A DNA stretch of 64,000 nt from Amoebidium appalachense (Eukaryota > Ichthyosporea), in the NCBI GenBank assembly GCA_963693365.1, contig CAVNZM010000001.1:5704001-5768000 (forward strand). Reading direction: 5' to 3'. Under the pieces are notes generated by a model. The model had not been told where the DNA came from and searched no databases. It saw nothing but the letters and a program-made list of their open reading frames with translations. Position 1 is the stretch's first letter. Every line of letters begins with the position of its first letter. Positions 16,290-29,629 of this stretch are shown here, one piece after another. A program made the translations under genes and the position numbers.

Positions 16290-16917
16290 GTGTGTGTTTG
16301 TGTGTGTGTGTTGGTAGGTGGGTGGGTGCGTGTGTGCCTGCACACGCGCGCGCTACAGGTGCGTGTGTGTGCGCGCGTGTGGATATGAACCCGCACGTGC
16401 GTGTGTACGTGTGTCTGGAGGTACACGTGTGTGTGCATGTGCATACGTGTGTCCATGTGCCTAGGCGTGTGTGTGTGCTCACGTGCACGTGTGTGCAGGG
16501 GTTCATATAAGGGCATTGGTGTATTTACCCCCCCGGAAACGACAAAGGATATGACACACTTTGGTGGCGTGTGCCCGAGAGCATGCCTGTGACCACCAAT
16601 GATGCAATGTACGTGGTGTGTGTGTCACGCAGGCTGGTGAAGGTCGGGCTAAAAAAAAAAAAAGCAAAAGGGGGGGGGGGGGGGGGGGGGGGGGGGAGAA
16701 GGAGGAAGCCGGGGAGAAAGAGGGTGTGTGTGTGTGTGTGTGTGTTCGGGAGGGAGGGAAGTTGTGTCCATGTTCGTTATCGTGGGTGTATTCCGATTAG
16801 AGTTGTAATTGTGTAGAAACAAGCGAAAGTTGTGTGACAGCCAAAATCACCACAATCAACACCACCAACATTCCAACCACCACCTCCCCCCCCCCTCCCC
16901 ACCCCCTCCTCCCCCCA

Positions 16918-16999
<82 letters not shown>

Positions 17000-17120
17000 C
17001 CGCCTACATGACCTACACACTGCGTTCTTGATTTCAATAGCCACACAGTAAGGCTCCTACTCTTACTACTTCCAACAAAATACACTTAGTGTCAGGGGTT
17101 GGCCTACATAATCGTGCTAG
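15950..17120. repeat. Inverted partner of the 4.08-5.25 kb segment
   Basis: This is the reverse-complement counterpart of the intronic segment of the tryptophan-rich gene. It contains the end of the last exon of the minus-strand gene and its downstream region. The unique blocks keep order and spacing, apart from differing (CA)n, (GT)n and G-run expansions. Confidence 0.75.
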
Positions 17121-17249
17121 ATTGTGTTCTGAGCCCTTGATTAGAGGCACAAACTCTCGTCGTTTGCTGTGTCTTTGTCTCACTTTTTGTCGCCAATTCT
17201 CATAAAGCCAGTCGAGACGGCTGAGAAAGCCCACACCAATGGCTACAAG

Positions 17250-17311
<62 letters not shown>

Positions 17312-19158
17312 GCGCGCGCGTGCGCACATGCATGTGGTTAGTGTGGGCATGCGGGCCGCACATCCGTCCACGTTTTTTTAATGTGTATACCACCACCACT
17401 GCATGCACACAAGCACAAACTCCTTGCCTACAGCAACTCTGACAACCCCCCTATACCTGCACCCCCATTAGGCCACCAAACAGCCTTCTGAGCTACAACA
17501 ACACACTAAACCAACCAATAAAATCTACACTAACAATTCACCTAAAATCCAATCCGACTCAACTAAAACCCACGGGAAGTTGAACCAAATTCAAATCTCC
17601 TCAAATAAAACTTCAACCAACGAGTAAAGACCTTGACTAGAACACTAACCGACTCTGACTCAACACTCTGACCCGATCCGACCCGTTTACCTCGAGTGTT
17701 CTCGGGTTGCTGTTGTCTTCGTGGCACAGACTTGAGCTCCATCAGCACCCGATAGAACAGCCCCTGTAGCTCACTGTCGCTAGCCTGCGCCAGCCACACA
17801 CTCTGCCAATCAAAATCCAGCATCAGTGTGTTTCTGTATTTCTATTGGTTGCAGAACAGGTGTTTTAAAACTGAGAGGTTGAATGTGTCTGTGCGTATGT
17901 GAAAGTGTGCACGTGTGTGTGTGTGCACGTGTGTGTGTGTACGTGTGTGTGTGTGTGTGTGTGTGTGGGTAGGTGGATGTGTGCGTGTGTGCTTGCGCAG
18001 GTGCATGTGTGTGTTTGTGTGGTTGGGGGGGATGACAACGAACCCAAAATACTCCCGACCGCTGTAAGACAAACACGGCTACACGGGGTGTGAGGTTGCA
18101 TGTGTCAATAATCACCACCCTTCCCCCCCTCCCCCCCCCTCCGCCCCTCTTTACAAAAAAAAAAAAAGAAGAAGAAGAAAAGAAAAAAAAGAAAGGAAGA
18201 AGGAACGAGCGAAAGAAAGAAAGACAGGAGGAGAGGCAGAGAGGGGGGGGGGGGGGGGGGAGGACAAGGACAAGGACGAAAAAGAGAAATGGGGGGGGGG
18301 GGGGGGGTTTGAATGCGGAACACAGTACGAAGTACGCATACACGATGAGAAGTATGGTGCAGGACACATGCAAAGGCAAACATTCAAGTATGCAACATCA
18401 ACCATGCGCACAGTATGCGTCATAAGCAGAGCCCATCCTCAGGGAGGGCCCGGGGGGGGGGGAGGGGGGGGGGGAGGGGGGAGTGACTCACCTCAAGAAA
18501 TCGGTAGTTTTCAGTAAAAATTCATTTGACTTGCTTCCTGTGAGAAAACAAGGGAAAGAACGTTTGGTTATCGGGGATCAATGCACGGGTAACAATTGAG
18601 ACACAACTTACAACAGTGTCCGCTTTGACGTATGATACGTGCCCATTATTCATGTCTAAAACGAATCTAAATGCCAGAATGCAACCTGTGACCCCAGTCT
18701 TACTAGTCTCTCAAAAAAACCTCAAATAAGGAAAGGGGAAACATGCAGGGTATGCGCGTGTTGGTTTTTCCCTCTTTTCCTTCCTTTTTTCTTCCCCTTC
18801 GTGTGTGCATATGTGCGCGTGCACGCCTCTGGGGTGGTGGTGGTAATGGTGTGGGCGGGTGGATGGGTGGATGGGTGGGTGGGTGGATGGGTGGGTGGGT
18901 GGGTGGGTGGGTGGGGAGAGGGGGGGGGGGGGGGGGGGGAGGAAGGGGGGGGGAAGGGGCATACTCTGCATACCAGCAACAGTCGAGGACAATCAACAGG
19001 TCGAAGCTAATTTGCCCCCGTGTCTTCTCTGTGTTTGGGAGGGGAAGGTGAAAGGGGAGGAAAGGGGGGGGGGGGGGGGGGGGGGGGGGGGAAGAGTGTG
19101 ATGGTTGAGGATATTAGATACATACATTTATGTATATTAGTACATATGCAGTCTCTTG

Positions 19159-19198
<40 letters not shown>

Positions 19199-19447
19199 GG
19201 CAATTTGGTGAACTCCCTGCAAGCCGCATCCCTGATCGGCTGCTTCTAACTGTGATATCCACATATGCCGGATGAAGCCTTCCGAGCCACTATTCTTCAT
19301 ACAACTCCCAATGGACACGTATTTATGCAGTTGTATGTACATGAAAAGCTTGCTAATGAAGTAAACTAGGTAGAATCAAAGATGCCCCAAGGTGATTGTG
19401 TGTGTACGGGTGATTGTTGTGTGTGCATGTGCATGTGTGTGCATGTG

Positions 19448-19543
<96 letters not shown>

Positions 19544-20227
19544 TGCGCGCGCGCGTGCGTGCGCGTGTGCATGCATGCATGCGTGCGTGCATGCAAACGT
19601 GTGTGAGTGCATGTGTGTGTCCGAGCGTGCACGAGCAAGTGTGCATGCTTGCACATGCATGTGTGTGCGAGTGTATCCTTTGTGCGCGTGTGCTTGCATG
19701 TGTGTGTTTGTGTGTGTGTTCTTATAAAGTGCGTGTGTTCTTGTACGGTGTATGCATGTGCATGTGTGCATGTGCATGTGCTGCGGGGGGGAGAGGGGAG
19801 GGGGGGGAGGGGGGAGGGGGTAAATGTGGGAGCACACGCTATATAGCATCATACCTACGAGAAGATGGTTGTGACCGTAGCACTGTAACCAGTTTTGATT
19901 TCGGTTTCTTCTTCTTCTCCCTTCCCCATAACTTCCCGACCACCACCACCACCACCTCTTTGACCTGATAGTGATGTTTTTGTGGTTATGGTGGCAGTGA
20001 TGGTTTTTCTTATTTTTTTTCTTTTTCTTTTTCTTTGGCATTGGGGGAAGAGAGAAGGGGGGGGGGGGGGGGGGGGGGGGGGGTGATGTATGTGTTAGAG
20101 GGTTGGAAATATGGAGGAGACAACAAAGAGCAACAACAAAACGTCACAAAAGTGGGACACCCAAAATCAAACAATTTAAGATTGCAGGCAGAAGGCACTT
20201 GAAAAGAGCCCATCATCAGGGGGGGCT

Positions 20228-20261
<34 letters not shown>

Positions 20262-20943
20262 GAGAATGATGAAACAAAAAAAAGCAAAGAGAAAAAAAAA
20301 AGATATGTCGTGCCGAGTAAATCATAGCAGTTTGAAAGTAGCAAGACGTATGAAGGAGGGAGACATGTGTATGTGTGGCTGCTAGTGTGTGGGTGGGGAG
20401 GGGAGATGGGGGGGGGGAGGGGGAATGCTTTACATGGCAGTGTAGCTACTAACACGAAATGGTAAGAGTTCATACAAGCTACGTGCACGAGGGGACATGA
20501 AAGCATGCACATCAATTACGTGTAAGCTTTCCCCGGAAAAGGGGGAGAGGGGGGGGGGGGGGGGGGGTATTAGGAAGGAAGGATTACCATAAACAGAGAT
20601 TGGAGTGGAGGAAGATGCGGCCTGGGACAGATACCACATGGTGGTGATGAGAGAGGACTCGGTCTCCTTGGTCACCAGAGACTAGGGGAGAGAGGGGGGG
20701 GGGGGGGGGGGGGGGGGGGGAGGGGGGGGGGGGGGGAGGTGTGGGACGGGTGGGCAAGAGGTAGGGAATGGGGAGCAGGCGGAGGCGGGGAGGGAGGGGG
20801 GGGGGGGGGGGGGGGGGCTGGGGCCAATGGGGGAGGGGAGGGGGATGGGAGTTGGTAAGGATGGATGGGTGAGGGGACGGGAAGGAAGCAGTGTGAATGA
20901 GGATGTGGACAGGTTAACAATGACTGTGAAGGACAAAACAAGG

Positions 20944-20976
<33 letters not shown>

Positions 20977-21097
20977 CTGGATTCCAGCGTATGGATGTGT
21001 ATGTGCATCGTCCTAGTTGTTTGCTATTTCGCTTTTCCTTTTCTTTGGTCTTTCTTTCCTTCCTTCTTTCTTTCTTTTCTTTATCTTTTTTTTTTTT

Positions 21098-21139
<42 letters not shown>

Positions 21140-21236
21140 CTGCACAGGGGAGCTCACAAGTGTTTGTGTGGATAAGATGGGTTGGGTTGGTGCGGGTGAG
21201 GTGTGTGATAGTGGTGCTGGTGGTTTTTTTTTTTTT

Positions 21237-21267
<31 letters not shown>

Positions 21268-21539
21268 TAAATACTTGTACAGCTATGACATTGGCAAAGG
21301 TCACTGTCTTCGGGAATGTGGTTGCTAAGGCCTCAGCCAATAGGAGGACAGCAAATGTCGGCTTGTGGAGGGAATGGGCCAATCGTTTGTTGAATCCAAG
21401 ATTGCAGGCGTCCAATACATTCTTGCGGCATGCATTGGTCAGTGCAAGGGAGGTTTCTCGGGTGGAGTAGCCAAGGAGGTCATAGGTCACCACTGTGTAT
21501 GTGTGTGTGTGGGTGGGTGGTGGGGATGGGTGGGTGGGT

Positions 21540-21575
<36 letters not shown>

Positions 21576-22443
21576 ATAGTATGGGTATGCATTTGGGTGT
21601 GTAGATGTGCATGTGTGTGTGGAGGGGGTTGGTAGGTGGGTGGGTGGTTAAACGGAAGAAATCAGCCAAAAAGAGTGCAAGGGATACGGGTAAGGGGGGG
21701 GGGGGGGGGGGGGGGGGTAGGTGGGGATGTGCAGGTTGCTTGTGCATGGCACGTGTGAGGGGTTGTGTGCAAGTTGTTCGTATGTGTGTGTGTGTTGTCC
21801 ATGCGTTCTTCAACATGTGTGTGTGTACAACCCATTGTTCGCTTGTTCCGGCAATTACACATGCACGACCAGCACATATTATCATCGATAAGAGATAAGG
21901 AGCACTCCAGCGTGCCGAAGGGGGGGGAGGGGGAGAGGGGGAGGGGGGGGGGGGGGTCGCATGGAACAGCGTCAGGGAAACTGTGGTAGTCTTTAGCGTG
22001 CCACAAGCAATATGCTTTTGTGCGTGTGTGTGTGCCTGTCTGTTTTTCTGTATGTGTGTGTGTGCACCTGCATATGGAAATGCCTTCGTAAGCAGCTGCA
22101 TGCTGCAATATGAACGATATAGGGACGTGTACACCTCAGTGTCTGCAAGTGCATCCGTGCCAACATCATCTTTCATGTCCGAGCACACACACATTCACGT
22201 GAATTCATGTTACGGCATTCACACCCACCCCTCGTGCCGTTCACCACACCCATAAATGGCTCGCACAGATTTCCAAACCTCGCATAGTGTTCGTCCAATA
22301 GCCGGTGGATGGCAACCAGATCACCGTCCAGTTTGGTGATCGAACTGTCGTCAATCTGTAGTTGACAGGGATTTTGTGGAAAGAAAAGACGTGGAGGGGG
22401 GGGGGGGGGGGGGGAGGGGGTGGTGGGAGGGGAATGTGTGTTT

Positions 22444-22486
<43 letters not shown>

Positions 22487-23198
22487 ACATAACATGGGGT
22501 AACCATCAGTGTCGGGCTTGAAAATCCAGATGGATGGATGTGTATTTAGATTGCTTGGGCACGTGTATGTGAGTGGATGGTTGTGGTTCAATATGTGATA
22601 GGTTGTTTGGCTAGTAGGTGAATATGGGTGGGTAGGTCAGCAGATGGTGGTTCATAGTTAGGTATACGGGGTCCCTCTGTGTAGGAGTGGGGCACGTGAG
22701 TTTGATTGTCGTTGTTGTTTTGCCATCTGTTTTACTTCCTTTTTTTGGGGGGGGGGGAGGGGGGGAGGTGGTGGGGGCTTTGGTGTCGGGTAGAGGTTAA
22801 ACTCGCTTCTGAGATAGTACGCTTGTATGAAGACCCTAAATACACGCTTGCTCTGTACTGGTGATAATAGGCGCACCACACATGAAATGCCACTCAAGAG
22901 TGCAAATAAGGTGGTACTTGCTCCGCGCAGAATGCTGGAACACTTTCAGATGTGCCAATTTCCAGGGCTGCAGAGATTGGGGAAGGGTTGTATTATTGTG
23001 GCTAACTGACTCGGTGTTTTGCAGCGTGTGAGTTAAGAATGTGTGTGCTTCAATTTGCGTCCCCACTTGAGAAGTTTATTTTGTTTTCAGCACCGTGGGC
23101 GAGAAGTGGAAGGTAAACCCACTCTAGAGTTACCACAGCCGGATCGACCCACGAGCGAGAGGTGGCTGGTGTATCAAACTTGCGCCAAAATTTGCCAG

Positions 23199-23262
<64 letters not shown>

Positions 23263-23396
23263 GCACGCGCGTGCGTGCGTGCGTGTATGTGTGTGGTGTG
23301 TGTGTGCGCGCGCGCAAGTGTGTGTGTGTGTGTGTGAGCTGTGTATGTGTGTGTGTGTGTGTGTGTGTGCATGCAAGTGTCTCTCTCTCTCTTTCC

Positions 23397-23441
<45 letters not shown>

Positions 23442-25060
23442 TGTGTGGGTGTGGGTGTGCAAGCGTACGTGCAGGTGTGCATGTGCCTCTATCCGTGTGC
23501 GTATGTACATTTGTGTGCTTAGGGATATATGAGCGGGAAACGGGGTGGGAGGGGGGAGGGGGGAAGGGCAGAGCAAGGGTGGGTGTATATGTGTAAAGTG
23601 AGCGGGGTATAGAGAGAGGTCGGTGTATGCGCATGTGCTTTCGTACGAGTAAGTCCATGTGTGTGCTCTTGTGTGTCTGCATATGCACGTGAGTAAATGG
23701 GCAGGTTCTTTTTGCAGGAATTTGAGAGCAAGTGCGTGCATGTGTCTGTGTGAGTGCGTGTGGGTGTCAACAATAGCGTGCTTTCATGCACAGGCAGGTG
23801 GCTCTTTTCTGTGACTTTCGCTATACAGGTGTATTTTTGCCGGCAGCGCAGATCTGTATTTTTGTCCGCACGTACCGTGCGGTTGCGCCTTGTGTTGACA
23901 CTAAAAAAAGAAGAGGTTATGGTGCATGAGGGCAAGGATTTTTCCCCTGCCATTTTGGTTTTCTGTTCTTTCTCACACTCACACGAGAGACAGCCGAACA
24001 ACCGCATGTAAAAGATGGGGAATGGGGGGGAAGGTGGGAGGAAGGTGGGGGGGAGAGAAGGGGAGGGGAGGGGGGTGGGGGGGGGAGGGGCGGATGACCT
24101 GATACACCGTGGGCTGGGGGGTCGTCCCAGTCGTCTCCATCGTCGTCCAGAAAAGGGTCCATGTTGTGGTAACTGCAGGAAAGAGGGGCTAGAGTGGTAC
24201 CTGAAAATTGGAAAGGGGAGCAATGAAATGCTTGATGGTGGGTAGATAGTATGGGTATGCATTTGGGTGTGTAGATGTGCATGTGTGTGTGGAGGGGTTG
24301 GTAGGTGGGTGGGTGGTTAAACGGAAGAAATCAGCCAAAAAGAGTGCAAGGGATACGGGTAAGGGAGGGGGGGGGGGGGGGGGGTAGGTGGGGATGTGCA
24401 GGTTGCTTGTGCATGGCACGTGTGAGGGGTTGTGTGCAAGTTGTTCGTATGTGTGTGTGTGTTGTCCATGCGTTCTTCAACATGTGTGTGTGTACAACCC
24501 ATTGTTCGCTTGTTCCGGCAATTACACATGCACGACCAGCACATATTATCATCGATAAGAGATAAGGAGCACTCCAGCGTGCCGAAGGGGGGGGAGGGGG
24601 GAGAGGGGGGAGGGGGGGGGGGGGTCGCATGGAACAGCGTCAGGGAAACTGTGGTAGTCTTTAGCGTGCCACAAGCAATATGCTTTTGTGCGTGTGTGTG
24701 TGCCTGTCTGTTTTTCTGTATGTGTGTGTGTGCACCTGCATATGGAAATGCCTTCGTAAGCAGCTGCATGCTGCAATATGAACGATATAGGGACGTGTAC
24801 ACCTCAGTGTCTGCAAGTGCATCCGTGCCAACATCATCTTTCATGTCCGAGCACACACACATTCACGTGAATTCATGTTACGGCATTCACACCCACCCCT
24901 CGTGCCGTTCACCACACCCATAAATGGCTCGCACAGATTTCCAAACCCCGCATAGTGTTCGTCCAATAGCCGGTGGATGGCAACCAGATCACCGTCCAGT
25001 TTGGTGATCGAACTGTCGTCAATCTGTAGTTGACAGGGATTTTGTGGAAAGAAAAGACGT

Positions 25061-25095
<35 letters not shown>

Positions 25096-25121
25096 GGGTG
25101 GTGGGAGGGGAATGTGTGTTT

Positions 25122-25160
<39 letters not shown>

Positions 25161-25873
25161 ACATAACATGGGGTAACCATGAGTGTCGGGCTTGAAAATC
25201 CAGATGGATGGATGTGTATTTAGATTGCTTGGGCACGTGTATGTGAGTGGATGGTTGTGGTTCAATATGTGATAGGTTGTTTGGCTAGTAGGTGAATATG
25301 GGTGGGTAGGTCAGCAGATGGTGGTTCATAGTTAGGTATACGGGGTCCCTCTGTGTAGGAGTGGGGCACGTGAGTTTGATTGTCGTTGTTGTTTTGCCAT
25401 CTGTTTTACTTCCTTTTTTTTGGGGGGGGGGGGGGGGGGGAGGTGGTGGGGGCTTTGGTGTCGGGTAGAGGTTAAACTCGCTTCTGAGATAGTACGCTTG
25501 TATGAAGACCCTAAATACACGCTTGCTCTGTACTGGTGATAATAGGCGCACCACACATGAAATGCCACTCAAGAGTGCAAATAAGGTGGTACTTGCTCCG
25601 CGCAGAATGCTGGAACACTTTCAGATGTGCCAATTTCCAGGGCTGCAGAGATTGGGGAAGGGTTGTATTATTGTGGCTAACTGACTCGGTGTTTTGCAGC
25701 GTGTGAGTTAAGAATGTGTGTGCTTCAATTTGCGTCCCCACTTGAGAAGTTTATTTTGTTTTCAGCACCGTGGGCGAGAAGTGGAAGGTAAACCCACTCT
25801 AGAGTTACCACAGCCGGATCGACCCACGAGCGAGAGGTGGCTGGTGTATCAAACTTGCGCCAAAATTTGCCAG

Positions 25874-25932
<59 letters not shown>

Positions 25933-26064
25933 CGCGCACGCGCGTGCGTGCGTGCGTGTATGTGTGTGGTGTGTGTGTGCGCGCGCGCAAGTGTGTGTGT
26001 GTGTGTGTGAGCTGTGTATGTGTGTGTGTGTGTGTGTGTGCATGCAAGTGTCTCTCTCTCTCTT

Positions 26065-26136
<72 letters not shown>

Positions 26137-27057
26137 TGTGTGGGTGTGGGTGTGCAAGCGTACGTGCAGGTGTGCATGTGCCTCTATCCGTGTGCGTATG
26201 TACATTTGTGTGCTTAGGGATATATGAGCGGGAAACGGGGTGGGAGGGGGGAGGGGGGAAGGGCAGAGCAAGGGTGGGTGTATATGTGTAAAGTGAGCGG
26301 GGTATAGAGAGAGGTCGGTGTATGCGCATGTGCTTTCGTACGAGTAAGTCCATGTGTGTGCTCTTGTGTGTCTGCATATGCACGTGAGTAAATGGGCAGG
26401 TTCTTTTTGCAGGAATTTGAGAGCAAGTGCGTGCATGTGTCTGTGTGAGTGCGTGTGGGTGTCAACAATAGCGTGCTTTCATGCACAGGCAGGTGGCTCT
26501 TTTCTGTGACTTTCGCTATACAGGTGTATTTTTGCCGGCAGCGCAGATCTGTATTTTTGTCCGCACGTACCGTGCGGTTGCGCCTTGTGTTGACACTAAA
26601 AAAAGAAGAGGTTATGGTGCATGAGGGCAAGGATTTTTCCCCTGCCATTTTGGTTTTCTGTTCTTTCTCACACTCACACGAGAGACAGCCGAACAACCGC
26701 ATGTAAAGATGGGGAATGGGGGGGAAGGTGGGAGGAAGGTGGGGGGGAGAGAAGGGGAGGGGAGGGGGGTGGGGGGGGAGGGGGCGGATGACCTGATACA
26801 CCGTGGGCTGGGGGGTCGTCCCAGTCGTCTCCATCGTCGTCCAGAAAAGGGTCCATGTTGTGGTAACTGCAGGAAAGAGGGGCTAGAGTGGTACCTGAAA
26901 ATTGGAAAGGGGAGCAATGAAATGCTTGATGGTGGGTAGATAGTATGGGTATGCATTTGGGTGTGTAGATGTGCATGTGTGTGTGGAGGGGTTGGTAGGT
27001 GGGTGGGTGGTTAAACGGAAGAAATCAGCCAAAAAGAGTGCAAGGGATACGGGTAAG

Positions 27058-27089
<32 letters not shown>

Positions 27090-28566
27090 TAGGTGGGGAT
27101 GTGCAGGTTGCTTGTGCATGGCACGTGTGAGGGGTTGTGTGCAAGTTGTTCGTATGTGTGTGTGTGTTGTCCATGCGTTCTTCAACATGTGTGTGTGTAC
27201 AACCCATTGTTCGCTTGTTCCGGCAATTACACATGCACGACCAGCACATATTATCATCGATAAGAGATAAGGAGCACTCCAGCGTGCCGAAGGGGGGAGG
27301 GGGGAGAGGGGGAGGGGGGGGGGGGGGGGTCGCATGGAACAGCGTCAGGGAAACTGTGGTAGTCTTTAGCGTGCCACAAGCAATATGCTTTTGTGCGTGT
27401 GTGTGTGCCTGTCTGTTTTTCTGTATGTGTGTGTGTGCACCTGCATATGGAAATGCCTTCGTAAGCAGCTGCATGCTGCAATATGAACGATATAGGGACG
27501 TGTACACCTCAGTGTCTGCAAGTGCATCCGTGCCAACATCATCTTTCATGTCCGAGCACACACACATTCACGTGACGTGAATTCATGTTACGGCATTCAC
27601 ACCCACCCCTCGTGCCGTTCACCACACCCATAAATGGCTCGCACAGATTTCCAAACCCCGCATAGTGTTCGTCCAATAGCCGGTGGATGGCAACCAGATC
27701 ACCGTCCAGTTTGGTGATCGAACTGTCGTCAATCTGTAGTTGACAGGGATTTTGTGGAAAGAAAAGACGTGGAGGGGGGGGGGGGGGGGGGGGGGGGGGG
27801 AGGGGTGGTGGGAGGGGAATGTGTGTTTATTGGGGGGGGGGGGGGGGGGGGGCAACATAACATGGGGTAACCATGAGTGTCGGGCTTGAAAATCCAGATG
27901 GATGGATGTGTATTTAGATTGCTTGGGCACGTGTATGTGAGTGGATGGTTGTGGTTCAATATGTGATAGGTTGTTTGGCTAGTAGGTGAATATGGGTGGG
28001 TAGGTCAGCAGATGGTGGTTCATAGTTAGGTATACGGGGTCCCTCTGTGTAGGAGTGGGGCACGTGAGTTTGATTGTCGTTGTTGTTTTGCCATCTGTTT
28101 TACTTCCTTTTTTTTGGGGGGGGGGAGGGGGGGAGGTGGTGGGGGCTTTGGTGTCGGGTAGAGGTTAAACTCGCTTCTGAGATAGTACGCTTGTATGAAG
28201 ACCCTAAATACACGCTTGCTCTGTACTGGTGATAATAGGCGCACCACACATGAAATGCCACTCAAGAGTGCAAATAAGGTGGTACTTGCTCCGCGCAGAA
28301 TGCTGGAACACTTTCAGATGTGCCAATTTCCAGGGCTGCAGAGATTGGGGAAGGGTTGTATTATTGTGGCTAACTGACTCGGTGTTTTGCAGCGTGTGAG
28401 TTAAGAATGTGTGTGCTTCAATTTGCGTCCCCACTTGAGAAGTTTATTTTGTTTTCAGCACCGTGGGCGAGAAGTGGAAGGTAAACCCACTCTAGAGTTA
28501 CCACAGCCGGATCGACCCACGAGCGAGAGGTGGCTGGTGTATCAAACTTGCGCCAAAATTTGCCAG

Positions 28567-28627
<61 letters not shown>

Positions 28628-28757
28628 CGCGCACGCGCGTGCGTGCGTGCGTGTATGTGTGTGGTGTGTGTGTGCGCGCGCGCAAGTGTGTGTGTGTGTG
28701 TGTGAGCTGTGTATGTGTGTGTGTGTGTGTGTGTGCATGCAAGTGTCTCTCTCTCTC

Positions 28758-28830
<73 letters not shown>

Positions 28831-29560
28831 TGTGTGGGTGTGGGTGTGCAAGCGTACGTGCAGGTGTGCATGTGCCTCTATCCGTGTGCGTATGTACATT
28901 TGTGTGCTTAGGGATATATGAGCGGGAAACGGGGTGGGAGGGGGGAGGGGGGAAGGGCAGAGCAAGGGTGGGTGTATATGTGTAAAGTGAGCGGGGTATA
29001 GAGAGAGGTCGGTGTATGCGCATGTGCTTTCGTACGAGTAAGTCCATGTGTGTGCTCTTGTGTGTCTGCATATGCACGTGAGTAAATGGGCAGGTTCTTT
29101 TTGCAGGAATTTGAGAGCAAGTGCGTGCATGTGTCTGTGTGAGTGCGTGTGGGTGTCAACAATAGCGTGCTTTCATGCACAGGCAGGTGGCTCTTTTCTG
29201 TGACTTTCGCTATACAGGTGTATTTTTGCCGGCAGCGCAGATTCTGTATTTTTGTCCGCACGTACCGTGCGGTTGCGCCTTGTGTTGACACTAAAAAAAG
29301 AAGAGGTTATGGTGCATGAGGGCAAGGATTTTTCCCCTGCCATTTTGGTTTTCTGTTCTTTCTCACACTCACACGAGAGACAGCCGAACAACCGCATGTA
29401 AAAGATGGGGAATGGGGGGGAAGGTGGGAGGAAGGTGGGGGGGAGAGAAGGGGAGGGGAGGGGGGTGGGGGGGAGGGGCGGATGACCTGATACACCGTGG
29501 GCTGGGGGGTCGTCCCAGTCGTCTCCATCGTCGTCCAGAAAAGGGTCCATGTTGTGGTAA
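17034..29560 (-). CDS. Multi-exon gene of unknown function with a triplicated 5' part
   Basis: Phase-consistent exons in the body are 23180-23198, 22918-22967, 22250-22355, 22068-22142, 21281-21492 and 20588-20681. Then, after a gap where at least one exon is unplaced, come 18492-18537, 17691-17833 and 17034-17242 (stop TGA). A probable start exon encodes an acidic [14 protein letters not shown] leader (ATG at 29550, exon 29496-29560), followed by a 25-nt exon at 29266-29290. The exons from the leader to 22068 lie in a tandem unit present three times, so equivalent leaders exist near 26.86 and 24.16 kb. The best block (21281-21492) encodes about 70 residues of helical, hydrophobic/basic sequence, with [10 protein letters not shown] and [17 protein letters not shown], like an alpha-helical repeat. 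I recognise no family. The last exon has a relic in the 4-kb intron. The acidic leader suggests a soluble protein. Confidence 0.55.
18308..18452 (+). repeat. Dispersed G-run-linked repeat, copy 1
   Basis: The sequence follows a G run, starts TTTGAATGCGGAACAC and contains ACGAAGTACGCATACACGA and GCAGGACACATGCAAAGGC. It ends near AGCCCATCCTCAGGGAGGGCC, followed by more G runs. The copy lies in an intron of the minus-strand unknown gene, antisense to it. It is about 95 percent identical to the copy at 52.13 kb. Confidence 0.9.
18855..18915. repeat. (GGGT)n / (GGAT)n tetranucleotide array
   Basis: A run of GGGT and GGAT units of about 60 bp lies in an intron of the minus-strand unknown gene. It is an ordinary tetranucleotide array, not a telomere repeat. 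Confidence 0.8.
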
Positions 29561-29629
29561 CTGCAGGAAAGAGGGGCTAGAGTGGTACCTGAAAATTGGA
29601 AAGGGGAGCAATGAAATGCTTGATGGTGG
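21576..29629. repeat. Three tandem copies of a 2.67-2.69 kb unit
   Basis: Unit 1 is 21576-24245, unit 2 is 24246-26939 and unit 3 is 26940-29629. The copies match almost base for base in complex sequence. They differ mainly in the lengths of G runs and of CT and GT tracts. A few diagnostic differences exist: units 2 and 3 share CCCCGCATAG and ACCATGAG where unit 1 has CCTCGCATAG and ACCATCAG. Unit 3 has an extra GACGT near 27573 and an extra T near 29242. Each unit carries the same exon cassette of the minus-strand gene, including its probable start exon. The boundaries fall at an ATAGTATGGG block and after a GATGGTGG block. Confidence 0.95.

Noticed and set aside
18855-18915. GGGT-rich array as an interstitial telomere repeat
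   Set aside because: The units alternate GGGT and GGAT and do not match a regular telomeric unit. Similar tetranucleotide arrays are scattered through the introns.
21840-21925. Exon-like block with RWSAPYLL or [10 protein letters not shown] frames, in each tandem unit
   Set aside because: The exons at 22068-22142 and 21281-21492 join in phase without it, and it lacks a good acceptor.
22827-23009. Plus-strand 60-codon frame present identically three times (also 25502-25684 and 28195-28377)
   Set aside because: It is antisense to minus-strand exons of the tandem unit. Its conservation is explained by the recent unit triplication, not by coding constraint.
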